Shown piece by piece: positions 43,280 through 52,443 of a stretch of 64,000 bases of DNA. The stretch is from NCBI RefSeq assembly GCF_040110915.1, contig NZ_CP157793.1, positions 756,939 to 820,938 on the forward strand, read 5' to 3'. This stretch comes from Stappia sp. (GTDB taxonomy: Bacteria; Pseudomonadota; Alphaproteobacteria; Rhizobiales; Stappiaceae). A program made the translations under genes and the position numbers. Every line of letters begins with the position of its first letter. Position 1 is the stretch's first letter. Under the pieces are notes generated by a model. The model saw nothing but the letters and a program-made list of their open reading frames with translations, was not told the origin of the DNA and searched no databases.

Positions 43280-44851
43280 ATGACAGGGAATGTCCCCAAA
43301 GTCCTCCTTGTCGAGGACACGCGCGCGCTTGCCGAGACCTACAAGGCCTATCTCGTCCCGCTCGGCTGGGACGTCACATGCCTGGAAACCGGCGCCGAGG
43401 CGATGGAGGCCATCGCGTGCGAGGCGCCGTCGGTGATCGTGCTCGACGTCAATCTGCCGGACGGCAACGGGCTCGACCTGCTGCGCCGGATCAAGAGCCG
43501 GGACGTGCCCTGCGAGGTCGTCGTGATCACGGGCAAGGCGTCGGTCAGCATGGCGGTTGAGGCGATGCGCGAGGGCGCCTTCGACTTCGTGATGAAGCCG
43601 TTTTCGGCGGACCGCCTGCGCGTGACCCTGCGCAACGCGCTGGATCGGCTGACGCTGGCCAACCGGCTGGAGCAGATCGGCGAGGAACTCGAGCCCGAGC
43701 GGTTCGAGCAGATGATCGGCCGCTCCTATGCCATGCAGACCGTCTATCGCATCCTGCGCAACGCGGCGCCGACCAATGCGACGGTTTTCATCACCGGCGA
43801 GAGCGGGACCGGCAAGGAACTGTGCGCCCACGCGCTGCACGCGCAGAGCAAGCGCGCCGCCGGGCCGCTGATCTCCATCAATTGCGCCGCCATTCCCGCC
43901 GGCATGCTGGAGAGCGAAATCTTCGGCCACGCCAAGGGGGCTTTCACCGGCGCCGTCGGCGACCGGCGCGGCGCGGTCCTGTCGGCCGACGGCGGGACGC
44001 TGTTCCTCGACGAGATTTGCGAGATGAACCTCGACCTGCAGTCCAAGATGCTGCGGGTCCTGCAGGAAAAGACGGTGCAGCGGGTCGGGGAGGACCGCAC
44101 GCAGGCGGTCGACGTGCGCATCGTCTGCGCAACCAACCGCGACCCGGAAGCCGAGGTCGCCGCCGGGCGCTTCCGCGAGGATCTCTACTATCGCCTGCAT
44201 GTGGTTCCGGTCGATCTGCCGCCCCTGCGCGCGCGCGACGACGACGTGCTGCTGATCGCCCGGCATTTTCTCTCCCTCTTCGCGCGGGAGGATGGCAAGC
44301 GGTTCCGCGGCTTCACGCCGGCCTGCGAGGACGCGATGCTGTCCCATGCCTGGCCGGGCAACATCCGCGAATTGCAGAACACGATCCGCCGCGCCGTGGT
44401 GCTCAACGACGGCGAGTGGATGGACGAGACCATGCTCGGGCTGCCGCCCGGCCGTGGCGCGGGCGGGCCCGTCGCCGGGCGCGCCATCGCTCCGGGACCG
44501 GGTGGCAACGGGGCGGGCGCGCGAGCGATCGCGGGGGGACGTCCCGCAGCCGGGAGCGCGGTCGCGGACGCCTCCGGACCGGCCGCGGACGGGCCGCGCG
44601 CCGAAGCGCCGCCGTCCGAGGGTGCGGGCGATGCCGGGGGAGACGCGCCGGAGCGGATCGAGCCGCTCGACAGCGTCATCCGCGCCACCATCGAACGGGC
44701 CATCGCCCTGTGCGACGGCAATATCCCGCGCGCCGCGCATGCGCTGAAGGTGAGCCCCTCGACGCTCTATCGCCGGCTGCAGACCTGGAACCAGACCCCG
44801 GCGGGCGGGGCCGGCACGCCGGCGTCCGAGGCGCGCGGCGATTTGACCTGA
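43280..44851 (+). CDS. Sigma-54-dependent response regulator (NtrC/LuxO family)
   Basis: A 523-residue protein with three domains. A receiver (VLLVEDTRALAETYK, phospho-acceptor Asp 56 in VIVLDVNLPDGNG, Lys in VMKPFS) is followed by an AAA+ sigma-54 activation domain (Walker A FITGESGTGKELCA, GAFTGA loop in AKGAFTGAVGD, Walker B GTLFLDEICEM, GRFREDLYYRLHVVP). A Fis-type helix-turn-helix ends it (RAAHALKVSPSTLYRRLQTW). Between the last two is an unusual ~75-residue Gly/Ala/Pro-rich linker. The start at 43280 is the last Met before the receiver; an ATG at 43244 is possible; neither has a strong ribosome site. No histidine kinase is adjacent. Confidence 0.92.
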   Translation: MTGNVPKVLLVEDTRALAETYKAYLVPLGWDVTCLETGAEAMEAIACEAPSVIVLDVNLPDGNGLDLLRRIKSRDVPCEVVVITGKASVSMAVEAMREGAFDFVMKPFSADRLRVTLRNALDRLTLANRLEQIGEELEPERFEQMIGRSYAMQTVYRILRNAAPTNATVFITGESGTGKELCAHALHAQSKRAAGPLISINCAAIPAGMLESEIFGHAKGAFTGAVGDRRGAVLSADGGTLFLDEICEMNLDLQSKMLRVLQEKTVQRVGEDRTQAVDVRIVCATNRDPEAEVAAGRFREDLYYRLHVVPVDLPPLRARDDDVLLIARHFLSLFAREDGKRFRGFTPACEDAMLSHAWPGNIRELQNTIRRAVVLNDGEWMDETMLGLPPGRGAGGPVAGRAIAPGPGGNGAGARAIAGGRPAAGSAVADASGPAADGPRAEAPPSEGAGDAGGDAPERIEPLDSVIRATIERAIALCDGNIPRAAHALKVSPSTLYRRLQTWNQTPAGGAGTPASEARGDLT

Positions 44852-44855
44852 CCGC

Positions 44856-47417
44856 TCAGCTTGCGGCGGGGCCCGCGCCGGGCGTGCTCCCGGCCTGTGT
44901 CGCGGGCTCGGTGTCTTCCTCGGCCTCCGCCGGCAACGCGGCGTTCATGTCCTGCCGGGCGCGGGCGACCTCGGCGATATGCGCCCGCAGATCCGGATCG
45001 CGGGCGAGCAGGCTTTCGAAGTCGGTCCGCGACAGCACCAGCAGATTGCAATAGCCGAGCGCCCGGACATCCGCCGTGCGCGGCGCGCCCGTCAGAAGGG
45101 CGATTTCCCCGAAGACCTCGCCCCGGCCGAGCCGGATCCGGCGGCTGCCCGTCGACACTTCCACCGCGCCCGAGGAGATGAAATAGGCGGCGTCGCCGCG
45201 CTCGCCCTTGCGGATCAGCACGTCGCCGGGCACGGCGAAGCGCGGGCGCATGAGCCGGGCGATCGCCTGGATGCGGGTCTCCGGCAGATCGCGGAAGAGC
45301 GGCACCTGCGCGGTCAGGTCGTGAATGCGCATGCCCATGTCGAGATGCGGCCGCCGGTCGGCCTCCGCCCGCCCGTCCTGAACGCTCTGGGCGAGATTGG
45401 CGTGCAACTCCTCGCCGATGAGGTTTTGTTCGAGCAGCGCGCGATAGCCGTCTTCCTCCAGACGCAGCGCGGTCTTTTGCAGGAAGCGCCGGTCGAGCTC
45501 GTCGGCATAGTCGGGATATTGCAGCCGCAGCGCCTCCAGCGCGGTGTTGGTCGCCTCGCGCCGGCTCATCAGGATTTCGGTCAGCAGGTCCGCCACGCGC
45601 GCGCCGAGCAGCGGGGCGATGCGGGACGTCGTGAAACCGCGCAATTCGTCGAGCACGATCCGGTTCAGCAGCAGCATCTCGTAGCGGTCGGCCAGCAGCC
45701 GGGCCAGCCAGCGGTCGTATTTGAGCGTGCGCTGGCACCATTGCGCCAGCCGCATGGTGCGCGGAAAGGCCAGCGCCTGGCGCGCGGCACGGTTGTACTC
45801 CACCCGGCCGCCGGAGCGCGCGCTGTCGGCGATCCGCCCGAGCCGGGCGAGCAGGTCCTCGGCGGTGTGGATCGAGGTCGTGCGTTCGCGCAGGTGACGC
45901 AGCACGATCTCGCGTTCGCGGTTGGTGAGCGACACCAGTCCGATGGTGATCCGGTCGCGGTCCTGGACGTCCTCGTCCAGCCGCGCGGTGCCGGCCGCCT
46001 CCTCCATGCGCTCCGCGCAGGCGTCTTCCACCCGGCTCGAGACGGAGGCGGCGATGCCATAGTCGGCGGCCGCGCGCGCCACGCCCTCGCGCACGTTGGT
46101 GCGGGCGAGCGCCAGCACCTGGTTGCGCAGGGCGCGGTCGATGGGGCTCAGTCGGTCGAGCCCGAGCACCGCGATCAGCGGCTTGAGCGTGGTGCCATAG
46201 ACCAGCAGCGTGAACAGCACGAAGCCGGTGGCGAGCACCGCGACGAAGCGCTGGACCTCCGGGTCGATGGCGGCGTTTTCGGTCACGCCGAGGGCGAGCG
46301 TCAGCGTGATGGCGCCGCGCATGCCGCCCCACAGGATCACGGTCTTGAACGGCAGGCTGACCGGCTGGGCGAGCTTGAGGGCGCTCAGCAGCGGCAACAG
46401 CGCGAAGAGCACCACCGCGCGGGCGACGAGTGCCGCCGCAACGAGCAGCAGCAGCAGGCCGAGGTCGGCCCAACCCACGTCGACCAGCAGCTTCGGAATC
46501 AGGATCGAGGCCAGCATGAAGACGAGCGAGGAGGCCCAGAAGGCGATCTGGTCCCAGACCGCGTTGAGATAGGTCCAGCCGTCCGGCGTCACCCGCGAGG
46601 GGCCCGTGAGATTGAGCAGAATGCCGGCCGCCACCACGGCGACCACGCCGGACACGCCCGCCAGATGCTCCGCGCCCAGATAGACGAGATAGGGCAGGGC
46701 GACGCTGAGCGTGACCTGCGCCAGGCGGAAGTCGCGCACCAGCGGAAGCAGGCGCACGAGCGCCTGCCCGCCAACATAACCGAGCGCGATCCCGCCGGCG
46801 AAGCTCCAGAGGAAAAGCGCCAGCCCGTCGACGATCCGGGGCGTGGCCCCGCCGGTCAGCGCCGACAGCAGGATCACGAAGAGCGCGATGGCGGCGGCAT
46901 CGTTGAGCAGGCTTTCGCCCTCCACCAGACGCACCAGACGCGCCGGTGCGCCGATGTCGCGGAAGATCGAGACGACGGCGACCGGGTCGGTGGTGGCGAC
47001 GATGGCGCCGAGCAGCAGGCAGGCGATCAGCGACACCGGCGAAAACGGCGCCAGCACAAGTCCGATCACGGCGGTCGCGACCAGCACCGCGACCACCGCC
47101 ATGACCAGAATGACGCCGCCGTCGTCGATCATGCGGCGGATGTCGAGGGTCAGCGTCGTCTGGAACAGCAGCACCGGCAGGAACAGATGCAGGATGCCCT
47201 GCGAGTCGAGCGGCGGGTCGACGAAGACGGCCGCGATCTCGTTGAAGGCGTCGGTGCTGGGCGTATACAGCAGCCAGGTCGCGAAGAAGCCGATGGCCAC
47301 GCCGACGAGGGCGAGCAGAACCGACGGCGTGACCCCGAGCCGCCGGGCGAGCGGCTGGATCAGCGAGATGACCACGAGCAGTCCGGCGGTGGCGGCGAGA
47401 ACGAGGGAGGCTTCCAT
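44856..47417 (-). CDS. NhaP-type Na+(K+)/H+ antiporter with cyclic-nucleotide-binding domain
   Basis: An 853-residue CPA1 transporter. Residues ~1-420 form about 12 membrane spans with the ion-binding block VATTDPVAVVSIFRDIGAP and EGESLLNDAAAIALF, plus GGMRGAITLTLALGV. A long cytoplasmic helical region (430-690) follows, then a cNMP-binding domain (about 700-815) with the phosphate-binding cassette GEVFGEIALLTGAPRTADVRA. The tail is Ala/Pro/Glu-rich. This suggests antiport gated by cAMP or cGMP. It is convergent with the sigma-54 regulator (4-base gap) and followed upstream by an EamA transporter. Confidence 0.9.
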   Translation of the reverse strand: MEASLVLAATAGLLVVISLIQPLARRLGVTPSVLLALVGVAIGFFATWLLYTPSTDAFNEIAAVFVDPPLDSQGILHLFLPVLLFQTTLTLDIRRMIDDGGVILVMAVVAVLVATAVIGLVLAPFSPVSLIACLLLGAIVATTDPVAVVSIFRDIGAPARLVRLVEGESLLNDAAAIALFVILLSALTGGATPRIVDGLALFLWSFAGGIALGYVGGQALVRLLPLVRDFRLAQVTLSVALPYLVYLGAEHLAGVSGVVAVVAAGILLNLTGPSRVTPDGWTYLNAVWDQIAFWASSLVFMLASILIPKLLVDVGWADLGLLLLLVAAALVARAVVLFALLPLLSALKLAQPVSLPFKTVILWGGMRGAITLTLALGVTENAAIDPEVQRFVAVLATGFVLFTLLVYGTTLKPLIAVLGLDRLSPIDRALRNQVLALARTNVREGVARAAADYGIAASVSSRVEDACAERMEEAAGTARLDEDVQDRDRITIGLVSLTNREREIVLRHLRERTTSIHTAEDLLARLGRIADSARSGGRVEYNRAARQALAFPRTMRLAQWCQRTLKYDRWLARLLADRYEMLLLNRIVLDELRGFTTSRIAPLLGARVADLLTEILMSRREATNTALEALRLQYPDYADELDRRFLQKTALRLEEDGYRALLEQNLIGEELHANLAQSVQDGRAEADRRPHLDMGMRIHDLTAQVPLFRDLPETRIQAIARLMRPRFAVPGDVLIRKGERGDAAYFISSGAVEVSTGSRRIRLGRGEVFGEIALLTGAPRTADVRALGYCNLLVLSRTDFESLLARDPDLRAHIAEVARARQDMNAALPAEAEEDTEPATQAGSTPGAGPAAS

Positions 47418-47465
47418 GACGGGGCCGGTCCTATCGGGTTGGCGCGGGGCGGGCGCGGCGGGCCG

Positions 47466-48419
47466 TCATTGCGCGCCGCCACCCGGTGCCGAGGCGCCTG
47501 CCCGGGAGGCGGCCGACTTGCGCTCGGACAGGGCGATGCCGACCAGCACCAGCGCCAGCGCCGCCGCGTGATAGAAATGGAAGGGCTCGCCGAGCAGGCC
47601 CACCGCCAGGATCGACGACAGGATCGGCACCAGATTGATGAACACGCCCGCCCGTCCCGGACCGATCAGATCGACGCCGCGCATGAAGAAGATCTGCGAC
47701 AGGAACGAGGGGAAGACCGAGATATAGGCGACGATCAGCCAGCCCTTGGCCGTCGGCATCTGGGTGGCGCCCTGCCAGAGCTCGACGAGGAAGACGGGCA
47801 CGGAGGTGATCGCCGCGACCACCGACAGCACGGTGAAGAACACCATGCCGGACACCGCCGGGCGGTTGCGCAGAAGCACCGCGTAGAGCGAATAGAGCAG
47901 GCAGGCGAGGATCATCAGCCCGTCGCCGGGGTTGATCTCCAACTCCGTCAGCCGCGACAGGTCCCCCTGACTGGCGATGAAGACGACACCGGCCATGGTG
48001 ATCGCCACGCCGATGGCCTGGACCGCGCGGATCGGCGTGCGCAGGATGACCAGCGCGCCGAGCAGCACGAACATCGGCATCGATCCCTGGATGATGCCGA
48101 GATTGAGCGCGGTGGTGCTGTGCGCGGCGATGTAGAACAGCGAGTTGAAGGCGGTGAAGCCGAAGATCCCCATCAGGATCATCACCGGCAGATGCGCCTT
48201 CAGGATCGGCCATTCGGCGCGCACCTGGCGTCCGTAGAGCGCGACCATCAGCCCAGACACCGCCACCCAGCGCAGAAACACGACGGCCAGCGGCGACACC
48301 TCGCCGACCGCCAGACGGCCGGCGATCGTGTTTCCGGCCCAGAACAGCGTGGTCAGGAACAGCAGGAGGATCGGCTTGGCGAACAGGCTCTGAACGGGGG
48401 CAAACGAGGACAAGGGCAT
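47466..48419 (-). CDS. EamA/DMT family transporter
   Basis: A 317-residue inner-membrane protein with ten predicted spans in two EamA repeats: PILLLFLTTLFWAGNTIAGRLAVGEVSPLAVVFLRW at the start of the first and LMILACLLYSLYAVLLRNRP at the start of the second, plus the typical PILSSILAVGLLGEP near the end. These carriers usually export small metabolites or amino acids; the substrate cannot be deduced. ATG 48419 is chosen; a GTG at 48455 would add 12 residues. Neither has a clear ribosome site. Confidence 0.88.
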   Translation of the reverse strand: MPLSSFAPVQSLFAKPILLLFLTTLFWAGNTIAGRLAVGEVSPLAVVFLRWVAVSGLMVALYGRQVRAEWPILKAHLPVMILMGIFGFTAFNSLFYIAAHSTTALNLGIIQGSMPMFVLLGALVILRTPIRAVQAIGVAITMAGVVFIASQGDLSRLTELEINPGDGLMILACLLYSLYAVLLRNRPAVSGMVFFTVLSVVAAITSVPVFLVELWQGATQMPTAKGWLIVAYISVFPSFLSQIFFMRGVDLIGPGRAGVFINLVPILSSILAVGLLGEPFHFYHAAALALVLVGIALSERKSAASRAGASAPGGGAQ

Positions 48420-48631
48420 GAAGGAACCGGTTTGACGGGGCGGCGAGGCGGCCACTTGGGCCGGTCACTTGGGAAAGACATGATCCGCCGCGCGACGTGC
48501 CGCACCGGTGAGGGTCCGGGCCGGCGAAACGCCGGCGGAAAGGCCAGTCTCGTATGACGAATTGCGCGGCCGGATGCAAGCGGCCACGCGTTCCGGCGTC
48601 GGGGAGACGGTCCGCCTCCTGTGTGCCTCGA

Positions 48632-49267
48632 TCAGGTTAACCCGGGGATCGGGCCGATGGCGCGGTAGATCTCGAGCCGCGGATCGCGGCTGATGTCTCC
48701 GGGATTGGAGCCGGGTTCGCCGCTTGGGACCTCCATCCCGAAGTAGGCGTAGTACTCGATCCAGGTCGGGTGGATCTGGCCGGTGGCAAGGTCGCGAAAC
48801 CGCATCGGGCGCTCGACGAAAAACGGCGCGCCGCCGTTGGCGTGCTTGAACATGTCGACCACGAGTTCGCTGCAGTACAGCGCGCTCTCGTCCGTCAGAT
48901 ACAATTGATCGTAGGGCGTGTTGCGTTGCGCGATGCCATAGGCCACCGCCGCGCCGATCAGGCCGCGATGGGGCGCCGCAAGGCGCCCGAGAAGGAGCCT
49001 CGGCGTGTCGTCCGTGCCATGGGACCGACGGGCGAAGACCTCCCACTTCGTCAGGCGCACTTCCGGATAGAAGGCCTCCAGCACAAAAGCGCCGTGGTGG
49101 GTCTGAACCACCACACCCATATGGTTCACCCGGGCGCCGCGATATCCGCTGGTGACCGCCGAGATCGCATTCTCGTCCCGTCCGATCACGCTGAAGGCGA
49201 AGTCCCCCGTCTCCAGGACCATCTTCTTGAACTCCGGGACCGTTGCATCTGGAGTGTCGATACGCAC
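48632..49267 (-). CDS. YiiX/YebB-like cysteine hydrolase (permuted NlpC/P60 fold)
   Basis: A 211-residue protein. The likely catalytic His 49 lies in [21 protein letters not shown], and the catalytic Cys 132 in [35 protein letters not shown] near residue 21 matches the start of the fold (GDIIF-type). Permuted papain-like enzymes of this family cleave amide or ester bonds in peptidoglycan peptides or lipids. No signal peptide is visible. It is divergent from glcB. Confidence 0.8.
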   Translation of the reverse strand: MRIDTPDATVPEFKKMVLETGDFAFSVIGRDENAISAVTSGYRGARVNHMGVVVQTHHGAFVLEAFYPEVRLTKWEVFARRSHGTDDTPRLLLGRLAAPHRGLIGAAVAYGIAQRNTPYDQLYLTDESALYCSELVVDMFKHANGGAPFFVERPMRFRDLATGQIHPTWIEYYAYFGMEVPSGEPGSNPGDISRDPRLEIYRAIGPIPGLT

Positions 49268-49498
49268 GGGAGTTTATGTTTCGGAAAAATTCGCGTCAAA
49301 CGGGCATTTCGGGTGACCTTGGAGGCGTCGGCGTGGCGGCTCGATTTTTTCCGTTCCGGATCAAGTTCTTCCCATTTGTGTCAGATTGACCGAGTGATTT
49401 CTGTTTGGGAAAGTCCGGCACCGCCAAACTCCGGTGCGGTCGCGGCCCCGCCGCTGGAGCAGAGCGCCGGATCAGACCAACAGGGAGGGCCAGAGGCC

Positions 49499-51676
49499 AT
49501 GGACCGTATCGCCGTTGCGGGCTTGAACGTCGCGCCCGAGCTTTATCGCTTTGTCGAGGACGAGGCCCTGCCGGGCACCGGCGTCGCGCCGGGGACCTTC
49601 TGGGAGGGTTTTGCGGCCATTGTGCGCGATCTCGCGCCGCGCAACCGCGCGCTGCTGGAAACCCGGGCCGAGATGCAGCGCCGGATCGATGCCTGGCATC
49701 AGGCCAATCCCGGGCCGGTGGATCTTGGGCCCTATACCGCCTTCCTGAAGGAGATCGGCTATCTGGTGCCGGAGGGCGAGGCCTTCACCGTGACGACCGA
49801 AAACGTCGATCCGGAGATCGCCTCCATCGCCGGGCCGCAGCTCGTCGTCCCGATCACCAACGCCCGCTATGCGCTCAACGCGGCGAACGCGCGCTGGGGC
49901 TCGCTCTATGACGCGCTCTATGGCACCGACGCGATGGGCAGCCTGCCGTCCGGCGGCGGATACGATCCCGACCGCGGCGCCGAGGTGATCGCCCATGCCC
50001 GCGCCCTGTTGAACGAACGCTTCGCGCTGACCGGCGGCGACTGGACGATGGCGACGGGGCTTGCCGTCGTCGACGGCCGCCTTCGGGTGGCGGGCGCGGG
50101 CGGGGCGCCCATGGCGCTGGCCGACGAAAGCCAGTTTGTCGGCTATCGCGGCGCGGCGGACGCCCCGGAGGCGATCCTGCTCAAGAAGAACGGCCTGCAT
50201 GCGGAGATCGTTGTCGACCGCGGCAGCGCCATCGGCAAGACCGACGGGGCCGGGATCTCCGACGTCATTCTGGAATCCGCCATTTCCACCATCATGGACT
50301 GCGAGGATTCCGTCGCGGCGGTGGATGCCGAGGACAAGGTCGTCGCCTATCGCAACTGGCTCGGCCTGCTGAAGGGCGATCTGACGGCCAGCTTCGAGAA
50401 GGGCGGCCGCACGGTGGAGCGGCGCATGGCGGGCGACCGCAGCTACACCGCGCCGGACGGCGGGACGCTGACGCTGCACGGCCGCTCGCTGATGCTGGTG
50501 CGCAACGTCGGCCACCTGATGACAACCCCGGCCGTGCTCGACGCCGAGGGCAATGAGATCCCGGAAGGTCTGCTCGACGGCATGATGACGGCGGCGATCG
50601 CCATGCACGACATCGGCACCGGCGGTCCGCACGGCGGCGGGCGGCGCGGCAACTCGCGCGCCGGCTCGCTCTATATCGTCAAGCCGAAGATGCACGGGCC
50701 CGAGGAAGTGGCCTTCGCCGAAACGCTCTTCTCCCGCATCGAGGCGGCGCTGGGCCTTGCGCCCAACACGCTGAAGATGGGCGTGATGGACGAGGAGCGG
50801 CGCACCACCGTCAATCTCAAGGAGTGCATCCGCGCGGCCGCCGCGCGCGTGTGCTTCATCAACACCGGCTTTCTCGACCGCACCGGCGACGAGATGCACA
50901 CCTCGATGGAGGCCGGCCCGATGATCCGCAAGGGCGACATGAAGTCGGCCGCCTGGATCCAGGCCTATGAGGCGTGGAACGTCGACATCGGGCTGGAATG
51001 CGGCCTGCCGGGCCATGCCCAGATCGGCAAGGGCATGTGGGCCATGCCGGATCTGATGCAGGCCATGCTGGAGCAGAAGATCGGCCACCCGAGAGCCGGG
51101 GCCAACACCGCCTGGGTGCCGTCGCCGACCGCCGCCACGCTGCACGCGCTGCATTATCACGTGGTGGATGTCGCGGCGCGCCAGCAGGAGCTCAGGAGTC
51201 GTGGCCGGGCGAAGCTCGAGGATATCCTCTCGATCCCGGTCGCCGAGCGGCCGAACTGGTCGGCGGAGGAAATCCAGGCCGAACTCGACAACAACGCCCA
51301 GGGCATCCTCGGCTACGTGGTGCGCTGGGTCGACCAGGGCGTGGGCTGTTCCAAGGTGCCGGACATCAACGACGTCGGCCTGATGGAAGACCGGGCAACG
51401 CTGCGCATCTCCTCGCAGCACATCGCCAACTGGCTGCGCCACGGCGTGTGCAGCGAGGCGCAGGTGATGGAAACGATGAAGCGCATGGCCGCCGTGGTCG
51501 ACGGCCAGAACGCCGGCGATCCGCTGTACCGGCCAATGGCGCCGGATTTCGACGGCTCCATCGCCTTCCAGGCGGCCTGCGATCTGGTGTTCAAGGGGCG
51601 CGCGCAGCCTTCGGGCTACACCGAGCCGGTGCTGCATGCGCGCCGTCTCGAGGTCAAGGCGCGGCAGGGGGCGTAA
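49499..51676 (+). CDS. glcB: Malate synthase G
   Basis: Condenses glyoxylate with acetyl-CoA to malate, the second glyoxylate-shunt step; also used in glycolate or ethylmalonyl-CoA linked carbon metabolism. The 725-residue length fits the monomeric G form. Landmarks are [100 protein letters not shown] and [19 protein letters not shown]. The ATG at 49499 has GGGAGGGCC upstream; the frame remains open far upstream but that part overlaps the divergent gene and is not coding. No isocitrate lyase is nearby. Confidence 0.97.
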   Translation: MDRIAVAGLNVAPELYRFVEDEALPGTGVAPGTFWEGFAAIVRDLAPRNRALLETRAEMQRRIDAWHQANPGPVDLGPYTAFLKEIGYLVPEGEAFTVTTENVDPEIASIAGPQLVVPITNARYALNAANARWGSLYDALYGTDAMGSLPSGGGYDPDRGAEVIAHARALLNERFALTGGDWTMATGLAVVDGRLRVAGAGGAPMALADESQFVGYRGAADAPEAILLKKNGLHAEIVVDRGSAIGKTDGAGISDVILESAISTIMDCEDSVAAVDAEDKVVAYRNWLGLLKGDLTASFEKGGRTVERRMAGDRSYTAPDGGTLTLHGRSLMLVRNVGHLMTTPAVLDAEGNEIPEGLLDGMMTAAIAMHDIGTGGPHGGGRRGNSRAGSLYIVKPKMHGPEEVAFAETLFSRIEAALGLAPNTLKMGVMDEERRTTVNLKECIRAAAARVCFINTGFLDRTGDEMHTSMEAGPMIRKGDMKSAAWIQAYEAWNVDIGLECGLPGHAQIGKGMWAMPDLMQAMLEQKIGHPRAGANTAWVPSPTAATLHALHYHVVDVAARQQELRSRGRAKLEDILSIPVAERPNWSAEEIQAELDNNAQGILGYVVRWVDQGVGCSKVPDINDVGLMEDRATLRISSQHIANWLRHGVCSEAQVMETMKRMAAVVDGQNAGDPLYRPMAPDFDGSIAFQAACDLVFKGRAQPSGYTEPVLHARRLEVKARQGA

Positions 51677-51772
51677 CGTCCGGCGTGACTTCGCCGGCGC
51701 CCGGGATGACCGGGCGTCGGCCCGCAAGACACTGCGGCCCGCTCCCGCCGGCGGTCGGTGCCGGGTCGCGTG

Positions 51773-52165
51773 TCAGTGCTGGGTCGAGCGAAAGGGCATG
51801 CCCAGCCGGCGGACGGGCTCATGCGCCACCCGCTGGCTGCGCAGAATGGCCTGCAGCCGCTGCTGCTCCTCGGCGGTATAGATGAAACGCCAGCCCGAGT
51901 GATCGCCCTGCCGCCAACGCTGCTCGGCCTGCAGTTCCAGCCCGTGCGAGAGGATGGCGAGACGGACGCTGACGGCGAACTTCGGCAGGTCCTCGCAGCG
52001 GATGCGGCATCCGGTGAGGCTGACGTCGAGCATGCGCGCCGGGATCGGCCCCCGCATGGTGATCACCATGACCTGCGTCGAGGCGCGGGCGCGGGGCGTG
52101 AGCCGCCGCTCCTGGGCGACGGGGCCGGAGAGCGGGTTGGATCCGCGAGATGCAAGGTTCGCCAT
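51773..52165 (-). CDS. PilZ domain protein, putative c-di-GMP effector
   Basis: A 130-residue single-domain protein. The c-di-GMP motifs are present: RxxxR at residues 21-25 (RRLTPR) and DxSxxG at 47-52 (LDVSLTG). The beta-barrel continues through RLAILSHGLELQAEQRWRQGDHSGWRFI. Stand-alone PilZ proteins tune motility, exopolysaccharide or other surface behaviour. ATG 52165 (MANLASRGSN) is chosen over an extension that starts 63 bases earlier. Confidence 0.88.
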   Translation of the reverse strand: MANLASRGSNPLSGPVAQERRLTPRARASTQVMVITMRGPIPARMLDVSLTGCRIRCEDLPKFAVSVRLAILSHGLELQAEQRWRQGDHSGWRFIYTAEEQQRLQAILRSQRVAHEPVRRLGMPFRSTQH

Positions 52166-52443
52166 CAAATGCCCCGTCACGAGAACTCGACAAAATAGAA
52201 CCCCGGTGCAGCGCGCCGACACATGCAACCGGCCAGGGTGAAACGCCTTGCGTGAAACGCGGTCGCATGATCGGGACGCGCCGACGGGAAATCAAGCCCG
52301 GAGCGCCGTTTCCCCAAGGGCAGCGGCAAAGGCCGTTGAACTTTCGTCTGAATTTATACAATCTCCACGTGCGCCTCCCGTCAGAGGTCGTTCGATGCGG
52401 GTTGTCGGCGGCGGGATGACGCGGCGCGCGGCCGCGAATCGCG
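52166..52443. other. Spacer between PilZ and histidine kinase genes
   Basis: About 280 bases, GC-rich with an AT-richer patch near 52340-52365 (GAATTTATACAATC) that could be the promoter of the PilZ gene. No gene seen. Confidence 0.4.

Noticed and set aside
44979..48557. A 1192-codon plus-strand frame opposite the antiporter and EamA genes
   Set aside because: It is the antisense shadow of two clear membrane-protein genes; its own product is an Arg/Gln/Asp/His-rich low-complexity string.
48770..49498. In-frame upstream extension of malate synthase G (243 codons)
   Set aside because: It is antisense to the YiiX-like gene and lacks any family similarity; the ATG at 49499 with GGGAGG gives the normal length.
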